The notes: generated from the sequence alone by a model not told the origin. 8,171 nt of DNA from a bacterium (GCA_021807645.1 JAKBCP010000021.1:1-8171); one strand, 5' to 3'. Positions 1-6,188 are shown, numbered from the stretch's first letter. Translations and numbers: made by a program.

Positions 1-46
1 CGGGCATCAGCCCGCGGTCGTCCCAGTTTAATCCGTCGGTTGCCAC
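1..46 (-). CDS. hisI: Phosphoribosyl-AMP cyclohydrolase, 5' end only (partial)
   Basis: This is the start of a gene that runs off the left edge; only about 15 codons are present. Read on the minus strand from a GTG at 46-44, the frame gives (M)ATDGLNWDDRGLMP, which matches the usual beginning of HisI or HisIE proteins, where a W/F-D-x-x-GL-x-P stretch precedes the catalytic part. HisI opens the adenine ring of phosphoribosyl-AMP in the third step of histidine synthesis. The start lies inside the end of hisF, in another frame, with a 19-base overlap, and hisF-hisI is a common gene order. A GAGG lies about 15 bases upstream, too far for an ideal ribosome site, so translational coupling to hisF is likely (inference). 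The fragment cannot show whether the gene is hisI alone or a hisIE fusion. Confidence 0.72.
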   Translation of the reverse strand, partial: MATDGLNWDDRGLMP

Positions 47-804
47 GGTCGCAGCATTATGCCTCGCTCGCGCAGTTCTTGCTTGAGACGCGGAATAGCG
101 ATCGTACGGTCGTGAAAGACCGAGGCTCCTAACGCCGCATCGGCGGCCTCGGCCTCAAAGAGCGCTGCAAAATCCTCCACGCACCCGGCACCCCCCGAAG
201 CGATCACGGGTATATCGACCGCGGCACGGATCGCCGCGCTGAGTTCGACATCGAAACCCGTACGGGTACCATCGCGATCCATGCTCGTTACAAGGAGTTC
301 TCCCGCGCCGCGCGCCTGCGCCTCGCGAGCCCATTCAACGGCCTCGCGGCCGGCGGGGGTGTGGCCGCCGTCGATATAGACCGCGAATGCCCCCGAGGAA
401 TCTCGACGCACGTCGATGGCAACGACGAGCGACTGGCTGCCGAAAGTACCGGCGATTTCATCGAGGAGCGCGGGCGAGCGAACCGCGGCGGAGTTCAGCG
501 AGATTTTGTCGCAGCCGGCACGGAGGAGACGACGGGCACTCTCGAGGCTCTCGATCCCGCCGCCGACGGCGAAGGGAATTCGAAGTTCTGCCCCGATGCG
601 GCGAAGCATATCGAGTGAGGCCGTTCTGCCTTCCTCCGTCGCAGCGATATCGAGAAAGACGAGTTCGTCGGCTCCCTCGCGTTCGTAGCGCCGGGCGAGC
701 TCCACTGGATCTCCCGCATCCTGCAGCCCTTCGAAATGGATGCCCTTTACCACCCGGCCGTCGCGTATATCGAGACAGGGAATGATGCGCGGAAGGACGC
801 TCAC
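28..804 (-). CDS. hisF: Imidazole glycerol phosphate synthase cyclase subunit HisF
   Basis: HisF is the cyclase half of imidazole glycerol phosphate synthase. It uses ammonia delivered by the glutaminase HisH to convert PRFAR to imidazole glycerol phosphate and AICAR in the cytoplasm. The 258-residue product has the normal family length and a complete (beta/alpha)8 barrel. It starts RIIPCLDIRDGRVVKG, with catalytic Asp11; the second catalytic Asp131 is in AIDVRR. Phosphate-binding loops are seen at GGGI (81-84) and SGGAG (203-207), and DGTRTG lies at 178-183. The start codon is GTG at 804-802, which overlaps the panE stop as GTGA, so the two genes are probably translationally coupled. A hisI start overlaps its 3' end. 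The usual partners hisH and hisA are not upstream in this window; a panE-like gene takes that place. Nothing suggests decay. Confidence 0.97.
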   Translation of the reverse strand: MSVLPRIIPCLDIRDGRVVKGIHFEGLQDAGDPVELARRYEREGADELVFLDIAATEEGRTASLDMLRRIGAELRIPFAVGGGIESLESARRLLRAGCDKISLNSAAVRSPALLDEIAGTFGSQSLVVAIDVRRDSSGAFAVYIDGGHTPAGREAVEWAREAQARGAGELLVTSMDRDGTRTGFDVELSAAIRAAVDIPVIASGGAGCVEDFAALFEAEAADAALGASVFHDRTIAIPRLKQELRERGIMLRPWQPTD

Positions 805-1757
805 CGAGCGAAACTCGCCTGGAGGCCGCGCAGCAATGCGAGGAGCGTCGCGATCGTCGGCGTCACGACGCCGCAGCGCCCGCCGAGTTCGACTGTTGCA
901 CCGAGGATCGGCTCGATCTCCAGCGAGCGTTCGGCGAGCACATCTTGGAGCATCGAGGTGCGGACGTCGCTCAAGCGAGCGGCATACTCCATACGCCGTT
1001 CGACATCGATTTCGCCGACGACGCCGAGGGCGCGACCGACGGCGAGCGTTTCGCCGATCGCTCGCGCGACGAGATCGCGCGTCGCTGCGAATGCCAGCAT
1101 CCGCGCAATCGAGAGCCGCGTCAAGGAGCTCACCGCATTGAGCCCGACGTTATTCGCGAGTTTTGCCCACAGCACGCTGCGGATCTCCGAGCTGGGCTCC
1201 GGCATTAAGCCGGCGCGCTCCATCGATTCTCGTAAAGGCTGAATGTATCGCTCGGCGCTTCCGCCCCCGGCGATGGGGGCGAGGACATAACGCGTCCCGC
1301 CGCTCTGCACGACCGAGCCGGGGCGATCGATGTGCCCGGAAACATGTACGACTCCGCCGATCGTCCGGCGATCATCGAAGAGCGACCCGATCGCCGATTC
1401 GGGATCGACGCTCTCGAGCGGAGGCTCTCGCGTAAACCAAAACGGGACGCCGTTCTGCAATGTCACGACGCATGCACCGCTTTGCGAAAGGCGTTGCAGT
1501 GCTCCATGAAGTGCGAGCATTTGATGGGCCTTGACGCAGAGGAGCGCGAGGTCGAAGCCGACGAGATCGTCGAGCCGGCCGACGAGCGGTACGCGGACGG
1601 TGAATTCGCCGAGATCGCCACGGACGTGGAGCCCGGAGCGGGCGATCGCATCGGCATGCGGGCCGCGCGCGAGGATCGCAACATCGACGCCGCTGCGGGC
1701 GAGGGTGGCGGCAAGGAATCCCCCGATGCCGCCGGCCCCGATGACGACTACGCGCAC
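801..1757 (-). CDS. panE: Ketopantoate reductase family protein (2-dehydropantoate 2-reductase)
   Basis: The family makes pantoate from ketopantoate with NADPH, a step toward pantothenate and CoA. The 318-residue protein opens directly with the Rossmann strand and GAGGIGG (7-13) for the nucleotide. Family landmarks are present: QNG with Asn102, the catalytic lysine in WAKLANN (Lys199), Asn203 and Asn207, Ser268 in TSMLQD, Glu280, and the C-terminal VTPTIATLLALLRGL segment. The start is GTG at 1757-1755; the Rossmann fold begins at once, so no later start fits. No Shine-Dalgarno is seen, and the codon lies only 13 bases after the CCA end of tRNA-Cys, so transcription through the tRNAs is likely. 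The end overlaps hisF (GTGA). At slightly over 300 residues it is within the family range. Many genomes carry PanE-like paralogs with unknown substrates, so true panE activity is not proved here. Confidence 0.88.
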   Translation of the reverse strand: MRVVVIGAGGIGGFLAATLARSGVDVAILARGPHADAIARSGLHVRGDLGEFTVRVPLVGRLDDLVGFDLALLCVKAHQMLALHGALQRLSQSGACVVTLQNGVPFWFTREPPLESVDPESAIGSLFDDRRTIGGVVHVSGHIDRPGSVVQSGGTRYVLAPIAGGGSAERYIQPLRESMERAGLMPEPSSEIRSVLWAKLANNVGLNAVSSLTRLSIARMLAFAATRDLVARAIGETLAVGRALGVVGEIDVERRMEYAARLSDVRTSMLQDVLAERSLEIEPILGATVELGGRCGVVTPTIATLLALLRGLQASFAR

Positions 1758-1770
1758 CGAGAGCGGGCTC

Positions 1771-1845
1771 TGGAGGCGACGGGCAGATTCGAACTGCCGA
1801 ATGGGGCTTTTGCAGAGCCCTGCCTTACCACTTGGCTACGTCGCC
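1771..1845 (-). tRNA. tRNA-Cys(GCA)
   Basis: A full cloverleaf is read on the minus strand. The acceptor stem GGCGACG/CGTCGCC has seven perfect pairs, the anticodon stem is GGGCT/AGCCC around the loop CTGCAAA, and the T-arm is GGCAG-TTCGAAT-CTGCC. The anticodon GCA occupies 1813-1811. The discriminator base is T (U73), as expected for tRNA-Cys, and CCA is encoded at 1773-1771. It lies four bases after tRNA-Gly and 13 bases before the panE start codon on the same strand. Confidence 0.97.
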
Positions 1846-1849
1846 GGAT

Positions 1850-1923
1850 TGGAGCGGGTAGTGGGAATCGAACCCACGCATCAACCTTGGGAAGGTCGCA
1901 GGCTACCATTACATCATACCCGC
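1850..1923 (-). tRNA. tRNA-Gly(CCC)
   Basis: The cloverleaf on the minus strand has acceptor stem GCGGGTA/TACCCGC, anticodon stem CGACC/GGTTG with loop TTCCCAA, and T-arm GTGGG-TTCGATT-CCCAC. The anticodon CCC (1891-1889) reads GGG codons. The discriminator is T and CCA is encoded. The D-stem as I fold it (ATGT/GCCT) has one T-C mismatch and one G-T pair, so it is weak, but the AATGGTA loop is typical for glycine tRNAs. It is the first gene of the Gly-Cys pair and is separated from tRNA-Cys by only four bases, so a shared precursor is likely. Confidence 0.95.
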
Positions 1924-2032
1924 ACGTACACGGCGCGCGATGTTCTGTGCTGCCTTCCACGCGTCCTATCAACGCGGCCTCGAAGAAAATGGTTGCCGGA
2001 CAAACTCCGAGGAGGGGCTCCTCCGACCCAGA
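1924..2032. other. Divergent intergenic region between tRNA-Gly and DUF4239 gene
   Basis: This 109-base gap must hold the promoter of the minus-strand tRNA-Gly/Cys(/panE) unit and that of the plus-strand membrane protein. On the minus strand a TTGATA (1971-1966) resembles a -35 box, but I find no good -10 box at the usual distance. No confident promoter can be named on the plus strand. The only clear structure is a short hairpin near the plus-strand start codon, listed separately. Confidence 0.5.
2009..2023 (+). promoter_or_regulatory. Hairpin covering the purine-rich ribosome-site candidate of the DUF4239 gene
   Basis: GAGGAG-GGG-CTCCTC forms a six-pair stem with a three-base loop. It contains the only Shine-Dalgarno-like stretch (GGAGGGG, 2011-2017) upstream of the ATG at 2033, which is 15 bases away and too far for an ideal site. 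If the stem forms in the mRNA it would hide that sequence. A regulatory role is inference only, and the structure could be chance. Confidence 0.3.
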
Positions 2033-2824
2033 ATGGGCGCCTTCGTGGACTGGATTTACAGTTATCCAACCTGGGCCTTTGCAATCACGGCGATCTCGAT
2101 CGCGTGCTTCCTCTCGGCGTTCGGCCTCTCGTTCTTTCAACGGCGCGCAGCGTGGGGAAGCATCACCCATAACGACGTCGCCGGGCCGATCGTCGCGACG
2201 ATCGGGACGATCCTCGCCGTGATTCTCTCGTTTATGGTCGTGACGGTGTGGCAAGAATTCGATCAATCCGCCGCAACCGTACAAAATGAGGCGGCGGCGC
2301 TTGGAGACCTCTACCATCTCTGCGAAACGCTTCCGAAGAGTTTCGCCGCGCCGCTACGGAAGGATATCATCCTCTACGTACGAGCGGTCGTCTATCGCGA
2401 ATGGCCGGCGATGCAACATGGCGGATTTAGCCGCTTGGCTCGCGACCGCGCGCATGCGATTTTCGAGCGCGTTGCAAACTTTCATCCCAGCGATGCACGC
2501 CAGGCCGCGCTCCTCGCCGCGATGCTCGACCTCACGAATCGCTTTGTCGACCAGCGGCGCACCCGACTCTTCGACAACCAGGAAAGCATCCCACCGATCC
2601 TCTGGGGAATGATGCTCTTCATCTCGTGTATCACCATCGGCGGCGCTTACCTCTTCCGCGTTCAGAACAAACCCGCGCATTACGCCATGACGATGCTTCT
2701 TGCAGCGACGATCGTCGCCACCATGGTCGTCATCGCCGAGCTCGATCTCCCGTTCCGCGGCGATATTCATATCTCGCCGGCGGCGTTCGTCCGTACGCGC
2801 CTGATCGCGAATTCTCAGCTCTAG
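2033..2824 (+). CDS. DUF4239 family integral membrane protein
   Basis: This is a 263-residue inner-membrane protein of unknown biochemical role. Hydrophobic segments lie at about residues 13-35, 51-73, 188-208 and 217-236, with a charged, largely helical soluble part between the second and third (about 74-185). That two-plus-two layout, the VWQEFDQSAATVQNEAAALG stretch after the second segment, and the ending LPFRGDIHISPAAF are typical of the DUF4239 (bestrophin-like) family. I take the ATG at 2033 as the start because the first membrane helix follows at once. An ATG at 1940 would add 31 residues with no family character and lies just 17 bases from the divergent tRNA. The stop is 11 bases from the stop of the convergent next gene. 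No partner gene suggests a function. Confidence 0.82.
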   Translation: MGAFVDWIYSYPTWAFAITAISIACFLSAFGLSFFQRRAAWGSITHNDVAGPIVATIGTILAVILSFMVVTVWQEFDQSAATVQNEAAALGDLYHLCETLPKSFAAPLRKDIILYVRAVVYREWPAMQHGGFSRLARDRAHAIFERVANFHPSDARQAALLAAMLDLTNRFVDQRRTRLFDNQESIPPILWGMMLFISCITIGGAYLFRVQNKPAHYAMTMLLAATIVATMVVIAELDLPFRGDIHISPAAFVRTRLIANSQL

Positions 2825-2835
2825 TCCGCGATACG

Positions 2836-3549
2836 CTAGATCACGTTAATCGCTCGCGAGACCACGAGCGCAATCGTCACGAACGAGATCGACGCTTCGA
2901 CAAGCATCAACATTTTCGCCGCCCTGGTGATCGGCATCGTGTCGGTTGGGCTAAAGGCCAGCGCGTTCGTAAACGCGACGTAGAGATAGTCGAGAAAGAG
3001 CGGCTTCCATTCCGGGTCGACGCAACGGACCCGACGAGCATCGACCATCATCTGCGGGAATAGGAAACTCGCGAGTAGATCGGCCGAGGCGTTACGCGCC
3101 TGACTGCGCTGCCACGGGCCGCCGCCGTCGACCTCCCAAAACCACAGGGCGTAGACCAGTACGTTCGTCGTCCAAATCTGCGCGCCCGAGAGGAGCAAGC
3201 GCTGGCCGGTAATTCCGGGGGAGCCCTTCGCGTGGTGCGAAAACGCATCGAGTAAAAGCAAGAGGACCGACAGAACGTTGAAGAGGTTCAACAGTACGAT
3301 CGAAACGATCGAGGCGAAGCGATGAAAGCGCGTCTCTTCGTCGCGGTCCGGAGCGAAGATCGAGAGCGGCACCAATACGGCCAGGACGACGATCGGCGCA
3401 AACCATGCCGGGCCGAAGACCAGCCGTTGCGGTAGGAGCGCGTACAGCACCAACGCCCCGATCGCCGCGAGGGAGGCATGCCAACGAGGCTCGTCGATCG
3501 CCTCCGCGTGCGGGCGATTGCTTCGTGGCTCGGGCTTCGATCGCTCCAT
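2836..3549 (-). CDS. Polytopic membrane protein of unknown function (DUF1345-like)
   Basis: The 237-residue product has a charged N-terminal tail (1-22) and about five or six membrane segments, near residues 27-43, 47-66, 79-101, 120-138, 185-200 and 214-234. The part from YLYVAFTNALAFSPTDTMP (189-207) into the last helix resembles a widespread family of uncharacterised membrane proteins related to DUF1345; that assignment is from memory and uncertain. An aromatic, acidic linker WFWEVDGGGPW (136-146) is another landmark. I prefer the ATG at 3549 because the extra 18 residues from the ATG at 3603 are basic and featureless and cover a hairpin. Neither start has a visible Shine-Dalgarno, so the start is unsure. 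The gene converges on the DUF4239 gene and diverges from the hydrolase gene, so it is probably transcribed alone. No transport substrate can be deduced. Confidence 0.72.
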   Translation of the reverse strand: MERSKPEPRSNRPHAEAIDEPRWHASLAAIGALVLYALLPQRLVFGPAWFAPIVVLAVLVPLSIFAPDRDEETRFHRFASIVSIVLLNLFNVLSVLLLLLDAFSHHAKGSPGITGQRLLLSGAQIWTTNVLVYALWFWEVDGGGPWQRSQARNASADLLASFLFPQMMVDARRVRCVDPEWKPLFLDYLYVAFTNALAFSPTDTMPITRAAKMLMLVEASISFVTIALVVSRAINVI

Positions 3550-3553
3550 CGAT

Positions 3554-3587
3554 GCGGGGGTTTCAAAGGCGCGGCGAAAAACCCCGC
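3554..3587. repeat. Inverted repeat in the divergent region upstream of the hydrolase gene
   Basis: Arms GCGGGGGTTT (3554-3563) and AAAACCCCGC (3578-3587) pair over ten positions with one G-A mismatch, around a 14-base loop. The repeat lies between the preferred minus-strand start (3549) and the plus-strand start (3647), so it could be an operator or a leader hairpin. If the longer minus-strand start at 3603 is used, it is simply coding. Confidence 0.4.
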
Positions 3588-3646
3588 TGCACTGCAACCT
3601 CATCGCGTGCGCCGCGGGTTCGAGAGACGTTTGGAAAGGAATACAT

Positions 3647-4321
3647 ATGGGATCGATGATTGAGTTTACGCGCCCCGACGGCGCAAAGGCACCCGGCTAC
3701 CTCGCCGAACCGAAGGAGCCAAAATCAGCACCCGGCGTCGTCATGCTCGAAGAATGGTGGGGCGTGAACGATCAGATTATCTCCACCGCCGAACGCATGG
3801 CCGCAGCCGGCTTTCGCGTGCTGATTCCCGATCTCTATCGCGGGCGCGTCGCCGCTACCGGCGACGAGGCAAATCACCTCATGCAAGGGCTCGATTTTAC
3901 CGACGCGGCGATGCAAGATGCTCGCGGTGCCGCGCAATACCTAGCGGCGAACGGGAAAAAGGTCGGCGTCATCGGGTTTTGCATGGGAGGAGCGTTAACG
4001 CTACTCTGCGCGATGCACATCCCGGAATTCTCCGCGGCCATCCCGTTTTATGGTTTCCCCCCCGAAGAAGCCGGCGACCCGGGCTCGATAAAGATTCCAC
4101 TTCAAGGGCACTGGGCGCTCCACGACGAGTTCTTCTCGATCGCGCGCGTCGATGCGATCGAAGCGCGGCTTCGCGAGATGCACGTTCCGTATGAGTTCCA
4201 CCGCTATGACGCCGGCCACGCCTTCTCCAATCCCGGCGGCATCGGAAACTTTAATGAAGCCGCGGCGGAGCTGGCCTGGAAGCGAAGCATCGACTTCCTC
4301 CACCGCACTCTCGCCGGATAA
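3647..4321 (+). CDS. Dienelactone hydrolase family protein
   Basis: This is a 224-residue cytoplasmic alpha/beta hydrolase of the dienelactone hydrolase family, whose best known members open dienelactone to maleylacetate in chloroaromatic breakdown. The cysteine triad of that family is complete. The nucleophile Cys112 is in GFCMGG (110-115), the Asp160 candidate is in GHWALHDEFF, and His191 is in YDAGHAFSNP. The Glu35-Glu36 pair in LEEWWGVN matches the family glutamate that keeps the cysteine inactive until substrate binds. The ATG at 3647 is preferred because AAGGA sits six bases upstream; a second ATG three codons later is possible. There is no signal peptide. No catechol-pathway neighbour is present, so the natural substrate is unknown. 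A strong hairpin terminator follows the stop. Confidence 0.93.
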   Translation: MGSMIEFTRPDGAKAPGYLAEPKEPKSAPGVVMLEEWWGVNDQIISTAERMAAAGFRVLIPDLYRGRVAATGDEANHLMQGLDFTDAAMQDARGAAQYLAANGKKVGVIGFCMGGALTLLCAMHIPEFSAAIPFYGFPPEEAGDPGSIKIPLQGHWALHDEFFSIARVDAIEARLREMHVPYEFHRYDAGHAFSNPGGIGNFNEAAAELAWKRSIDFLHRTLAG

Positions 4322-4363
4322 TCGGCGCGAAAGCGCAATCCTCGCCGATGCGCTCGAATTTCG

Positions 4364-4411
4364 AAATCCGTTGGAGTATCGGAGCTTTCGCCGATGCTCC
4401 GAAGGATTTTT
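4364..4411. terminator. Long two-way intrinsic terminator between convergent genes
   Basis: The arms at 4364-4382 and 4391-4409 pair over 19 positions with one mismatch (G-A) and two T-G pairs, around the loop AGCTTTCG. On the plus strand the stem ends in TTTTT (4407-4411), which would stop transcription of the hydrolase gene. The last T-run overlaps the minus-strand stop codon TAA (4412-4410) of the binding-protein gene. On the minus strand the stem's own TTT is followed by CGAAATT, so termination there would be weaker. Confidence 0.85.
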
Positions 4412-5231
4412 AGTGCTGGTAGAGCTTCCCGGCATCGACCGGAATCGAGCGTAGCGCGCCGGCCTGCAAGTGCCATTTTTTCAGTAAGCGATCGTACGTT
4501 CCGTCCGCGACCATCGCGCGCAACGCTCCGACGATGGCGGTCCGCAACGCGAGGTTGCCTTTGCGGACGGCGATCCCGTAGGGGATCTGATTGAACGGGC
4601 GTCCGGCGACAACGAGTTTTCCGTCCCCGACGGTACGCGCCAGGTAGCTAACGATCGGAAAATCGGCGATATGAATCGCGACGCGTCCGGCGAGCAACGC
4701 GCGGGCGCCTTGTTCGTCGCCGGCGACCGAGACCACATGAACGCCGCCGAGCCCGAGCGCGCGGCAGCGCGCCGACTGTTCTTGAAGCGCAGTAAACTGA
4801 AACGTCCCGACCTCCGCGCTTGCCGTTAGGCCGCAAAACCCGGCGAGCGTGAAAACGTTATGCGGATTTCCGGCGCGCACCATAATCGCGGTCCCCGAGA
4901 GAAAGTAATCGACGAAATCTGCGACTTTCTCGCGAACCGGTAGATCGAACATCGACGAGATCGTGAAATCGACTTTGCCCGCAGCGACAGCAGGCAACAA
5001 ATCTCCGAACGGCATGTTCACGAATGAAGCCGGGCGTCCAAGGCGCTTGGCGATCTCGCGGGCAATGTCGGCATCGAAGCCGTGGACGCGGCCGCCGGCG
5101 TGGCGGTAAAACTCCAGCGGCGGATGTGAGATGTCGGTTCCGATACGTACCGGTTGCGCGGCACCGGCCGCTCCCCCGAGAGCGCATGCGAGAAACGGTA
5201 AGAGCGCGAGAGCTGCCACGAATCGTCTCAT
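4410..5231 (-). CDS. Amino-acid-type ABC transporter substrate-binding protein (second of tandem pair)
   Basis: This 273-residue exported protein belongs to bacterial solute-binding family 3, which delivers amino acids or similar small solutes to ABC permeases in the periplasm. It starts with an RR-hydrophobic signal peptide (about 1-25, cleavage near AGAA). A cysteine at 16 could suggest a lipoprotein, but its context lacks a canonical lipobox. Lobe one begins VRIGTDISHPPLEFY. Arg100 (LPVREK) fits the residue that holds the ligand carboxylate, and Asp190 (ADFPIVSYL) the one that holds the amino group. Cys133 and Cys156 are matched in the paralog next door and may form a disulfide. The ATG at 5231 follows AAGGAG by nine bases, and that site overlaps the stop of the upstream gene. 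The tail GALRSIPVDAGKLYQH is also shared with the paralog. No permease or ATPase gene lies nearby. Confidence 0.92.
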   Translation of the reverse strand: MRRFVAALALLPFLACALGGAAGAAQPVRIGTDISHPPLEFYRHAGGRVHGFDADIAREIAKRLGRPASFVNMPFGDLLPAVAAGKVDFTISSMFDLPVREKVADFVDYFLSGTAIMVRAGNPHNVFTLAGFCGLTASAEVGTFQFTALQEQSARCRALGLGGVHVVSVAGDEQGARALLAGRVAIHIADFPIVSYLARTVGDGKLVVAGRPFNQIPYGIAVRKGNLALRTAIVGALRAMVADGTYDRLLKKWHLQAGALRSIPVDAGKLYQH

Positions 5232-5240
5232 CGCTAGTCG

Positions 5241-5246
5241 CTCCTT
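5241..5246 (-). promoter_or_regulatory. Ribosome-binding site overlapping the upstream stop codon
   Basis: On the minus strand TAAGGAG joins the stop codon of the first binding-protein gene (5247-5245) to the AAGGAG site of the second, nine bases before its ATG. This ties translation of the two genes together and supports one mRNA. Confidence 0.8.
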
Positions 5247-6087
5247 AGTGTTGGTAGAGCGTTCCGGCGTTCACCGGCGTCGAGCGTAGTGCACCCTGTC
5301 CAAGACCCCACTTCTTGAGCAACCGATCGTAGGTCCCATCGGCGATAAGCGACCCGAGCGCGGATTGAACCGCTTGGCGCAGCGCGACGTTGTTCTTCGC
5401 CACGGCGATGCCGTACGGAACGACATCGAATTGCCGCCCGGCGACCGCATACCGCTTGCCGCCGTCAAGCGTGCGCGCGAGGTAGGCAACGACGGGAAAG
5501 TCGGTAACGTGGACGTCGCTCTTCCCGGCGAGCAACAATTGCAAGGCCTCGTCATCGGTAGCGCGTTGCTGAAGGCGGATCGGCGCAAGGCCGACGCCCT
5601 TGCAGGCAACCGATTGCGCCTGCAATGCCGCTGCCTGGGAGGTGGCGAGTTGCACGTCGACCGGCAACCCGCAGAGCGCCGCAAGCGAGAAAATATGGTA
5701 GCTATTCCCCGCCGGAACGAGCATGCCGCTGCCGGCGAGAAAATAATCGATAAAATCGACCTGTCGTTCGCGAATGCGCGTATCGGAGATTGCCGAAATA
5801 GCGAGATCGATTTTCCCGTCGGCGACGTCGCCGAGTAAGGAATCGAACCGCCGGTCGACGATCTGCACCGGTCGACCGAGCCGCGCGCCGAGTGCCCGCG
5901 CGAGATCCATATCAAAGCCGCGCGGCTTCGCGTTCCCCTTCGTGAAAAACTCGAGCGGCGCATACGAGATATCCGAGCCGATTCGTAGCGTCGCTCCGGC
6001 GGCAACCGCAGGACTGCGGAGCGAGAGAAACGCCGAGGCCAGTACGCAGAGTACTGCCAAGCAGCGCGCGAGCTTCAAGTCCGTCAT
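5245..6087 (-). CDS. Amino-acid-type ABC transporter substrate-binding protein (first of tandem pair)
   Basis: This is a 280-residue periplasmic solute-binding protein of family 3, paralogous to the next gene. A signal peptide covers about residues 1-31 (hydrophobic ARCLAVLCVLASAFLSL, then SPAVAAGA). The mature part opens TLRIGSDISYAPLEFF. Arg106 in DTRIRER matches the carboxylate-binding arginine, and Asp196 in TDFPVVAYL the amino-group-binding aspartate, so an amino-acid-like ligand is likely. Cys139 and Cys162 have the same 23-residue spacing as in the paralog. The end GALRSTPVNAGTLYQH is nearly the same as in the paralog. The ATG at 6087 is chosen because it starts directly before the signal peptide and has GAGG four bases upstream; a GTG at 6168 would add 27 residues and run into the tRNA terminator. 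The gene lies 13 bases before the second copy. Both probably use a promoter between 6088 and 6160, but none is clear. Confidence 0.92.
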   Translation of the reverse strand: MTDLKLARCLAVLCVLASAFLSLRSPAVAAGATLRIGSDISYAPLEFFTKGNAKPRGFDMDLARALGARLGRPVQIVDRRFDSLLGDVADGKIDLAISAISDTRIRERQVDFIDYFLAGSGMLVPAGNSYHIFSLAALCGLPVDVQLATSQAAALQAQSVACKGVGLAPIRLQQRATDDEALQLLLAGKSDVHVTDFPVVAYLARTLDGGKRYAVAGRQFDVVPYGIAVAKNNVALRQAVQSALGSLIADGTYDRLLKKWGLGQGALRSTPVNAGTLYQH

Positions 6088-6159
6088 GGCGCCTCGCTTT
6101 CTTGTGCGGCCGTCAACGCCCTGCGCCGAACCGGCCGAATCCAGTCCCGACCTCGAACG

Positions 6160-6188
6160 AAAAAGCACCGAACGAATCGGCGCCTTTT
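6160..6188 (-). terminator. Intrinsic terminator of tRNA-Val(GAC)
   Basis: On the minus strand, GCGCCGA-TTCGT-TCGGTGC forms a seven-pair stem with one G-T pair (6183-6165). It is directly followed by TTTTT (6164-6160) and preceded by AAAAG, which can lengthen the stem. It starts about 20 bases after the CCA end of tRNA-Val, as expected for a single-tRNA unit. The A-run and T-run make it look usable in both directions. Confidence 0.8.

Noticed and set aside
736..1242. Plus-strand frame of 168 codons across the hisF/panE junction
   Set aside because: Its Ser/Arg/Thr-rich product is the usual shadow of high-GC genes on the other strand.
1332..2222. Long plus-strand open frame (296 codons) crossing panE and both tRNAs
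   Set aside because: It is antisense to panE and runs through tRNA-Cys and tRNA-Gly. The peptide section RFELPNGAFAEPCLTTW is the well-known false translation of antisense tRNA.
1748..2317. Minus-strand open frame (189 codons) over the tRNA-Gly/Cys region
   Set aside because: It reads through the tRNA genes themselves and lies antisense to the well-supported DUF4239 gene. It is highly charged with no domain character.
4325..4336. GCGC-GAAA-GCGC mini-hairpin just after the hydrolase stop
   Set aside because: It has only four pairs and no T-run. The long stem at 4364-4411 is the better terminator, and GC-rich palindromes this short are expected by chance.
5271..6005. Arg/Ser-rich minus-strand frame inside the first binding-protein gene
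   Set aside because: It is the out-of-frame reading of the same strand. The solute-binding frame has signal peptide, motifs and a paralog to support it.
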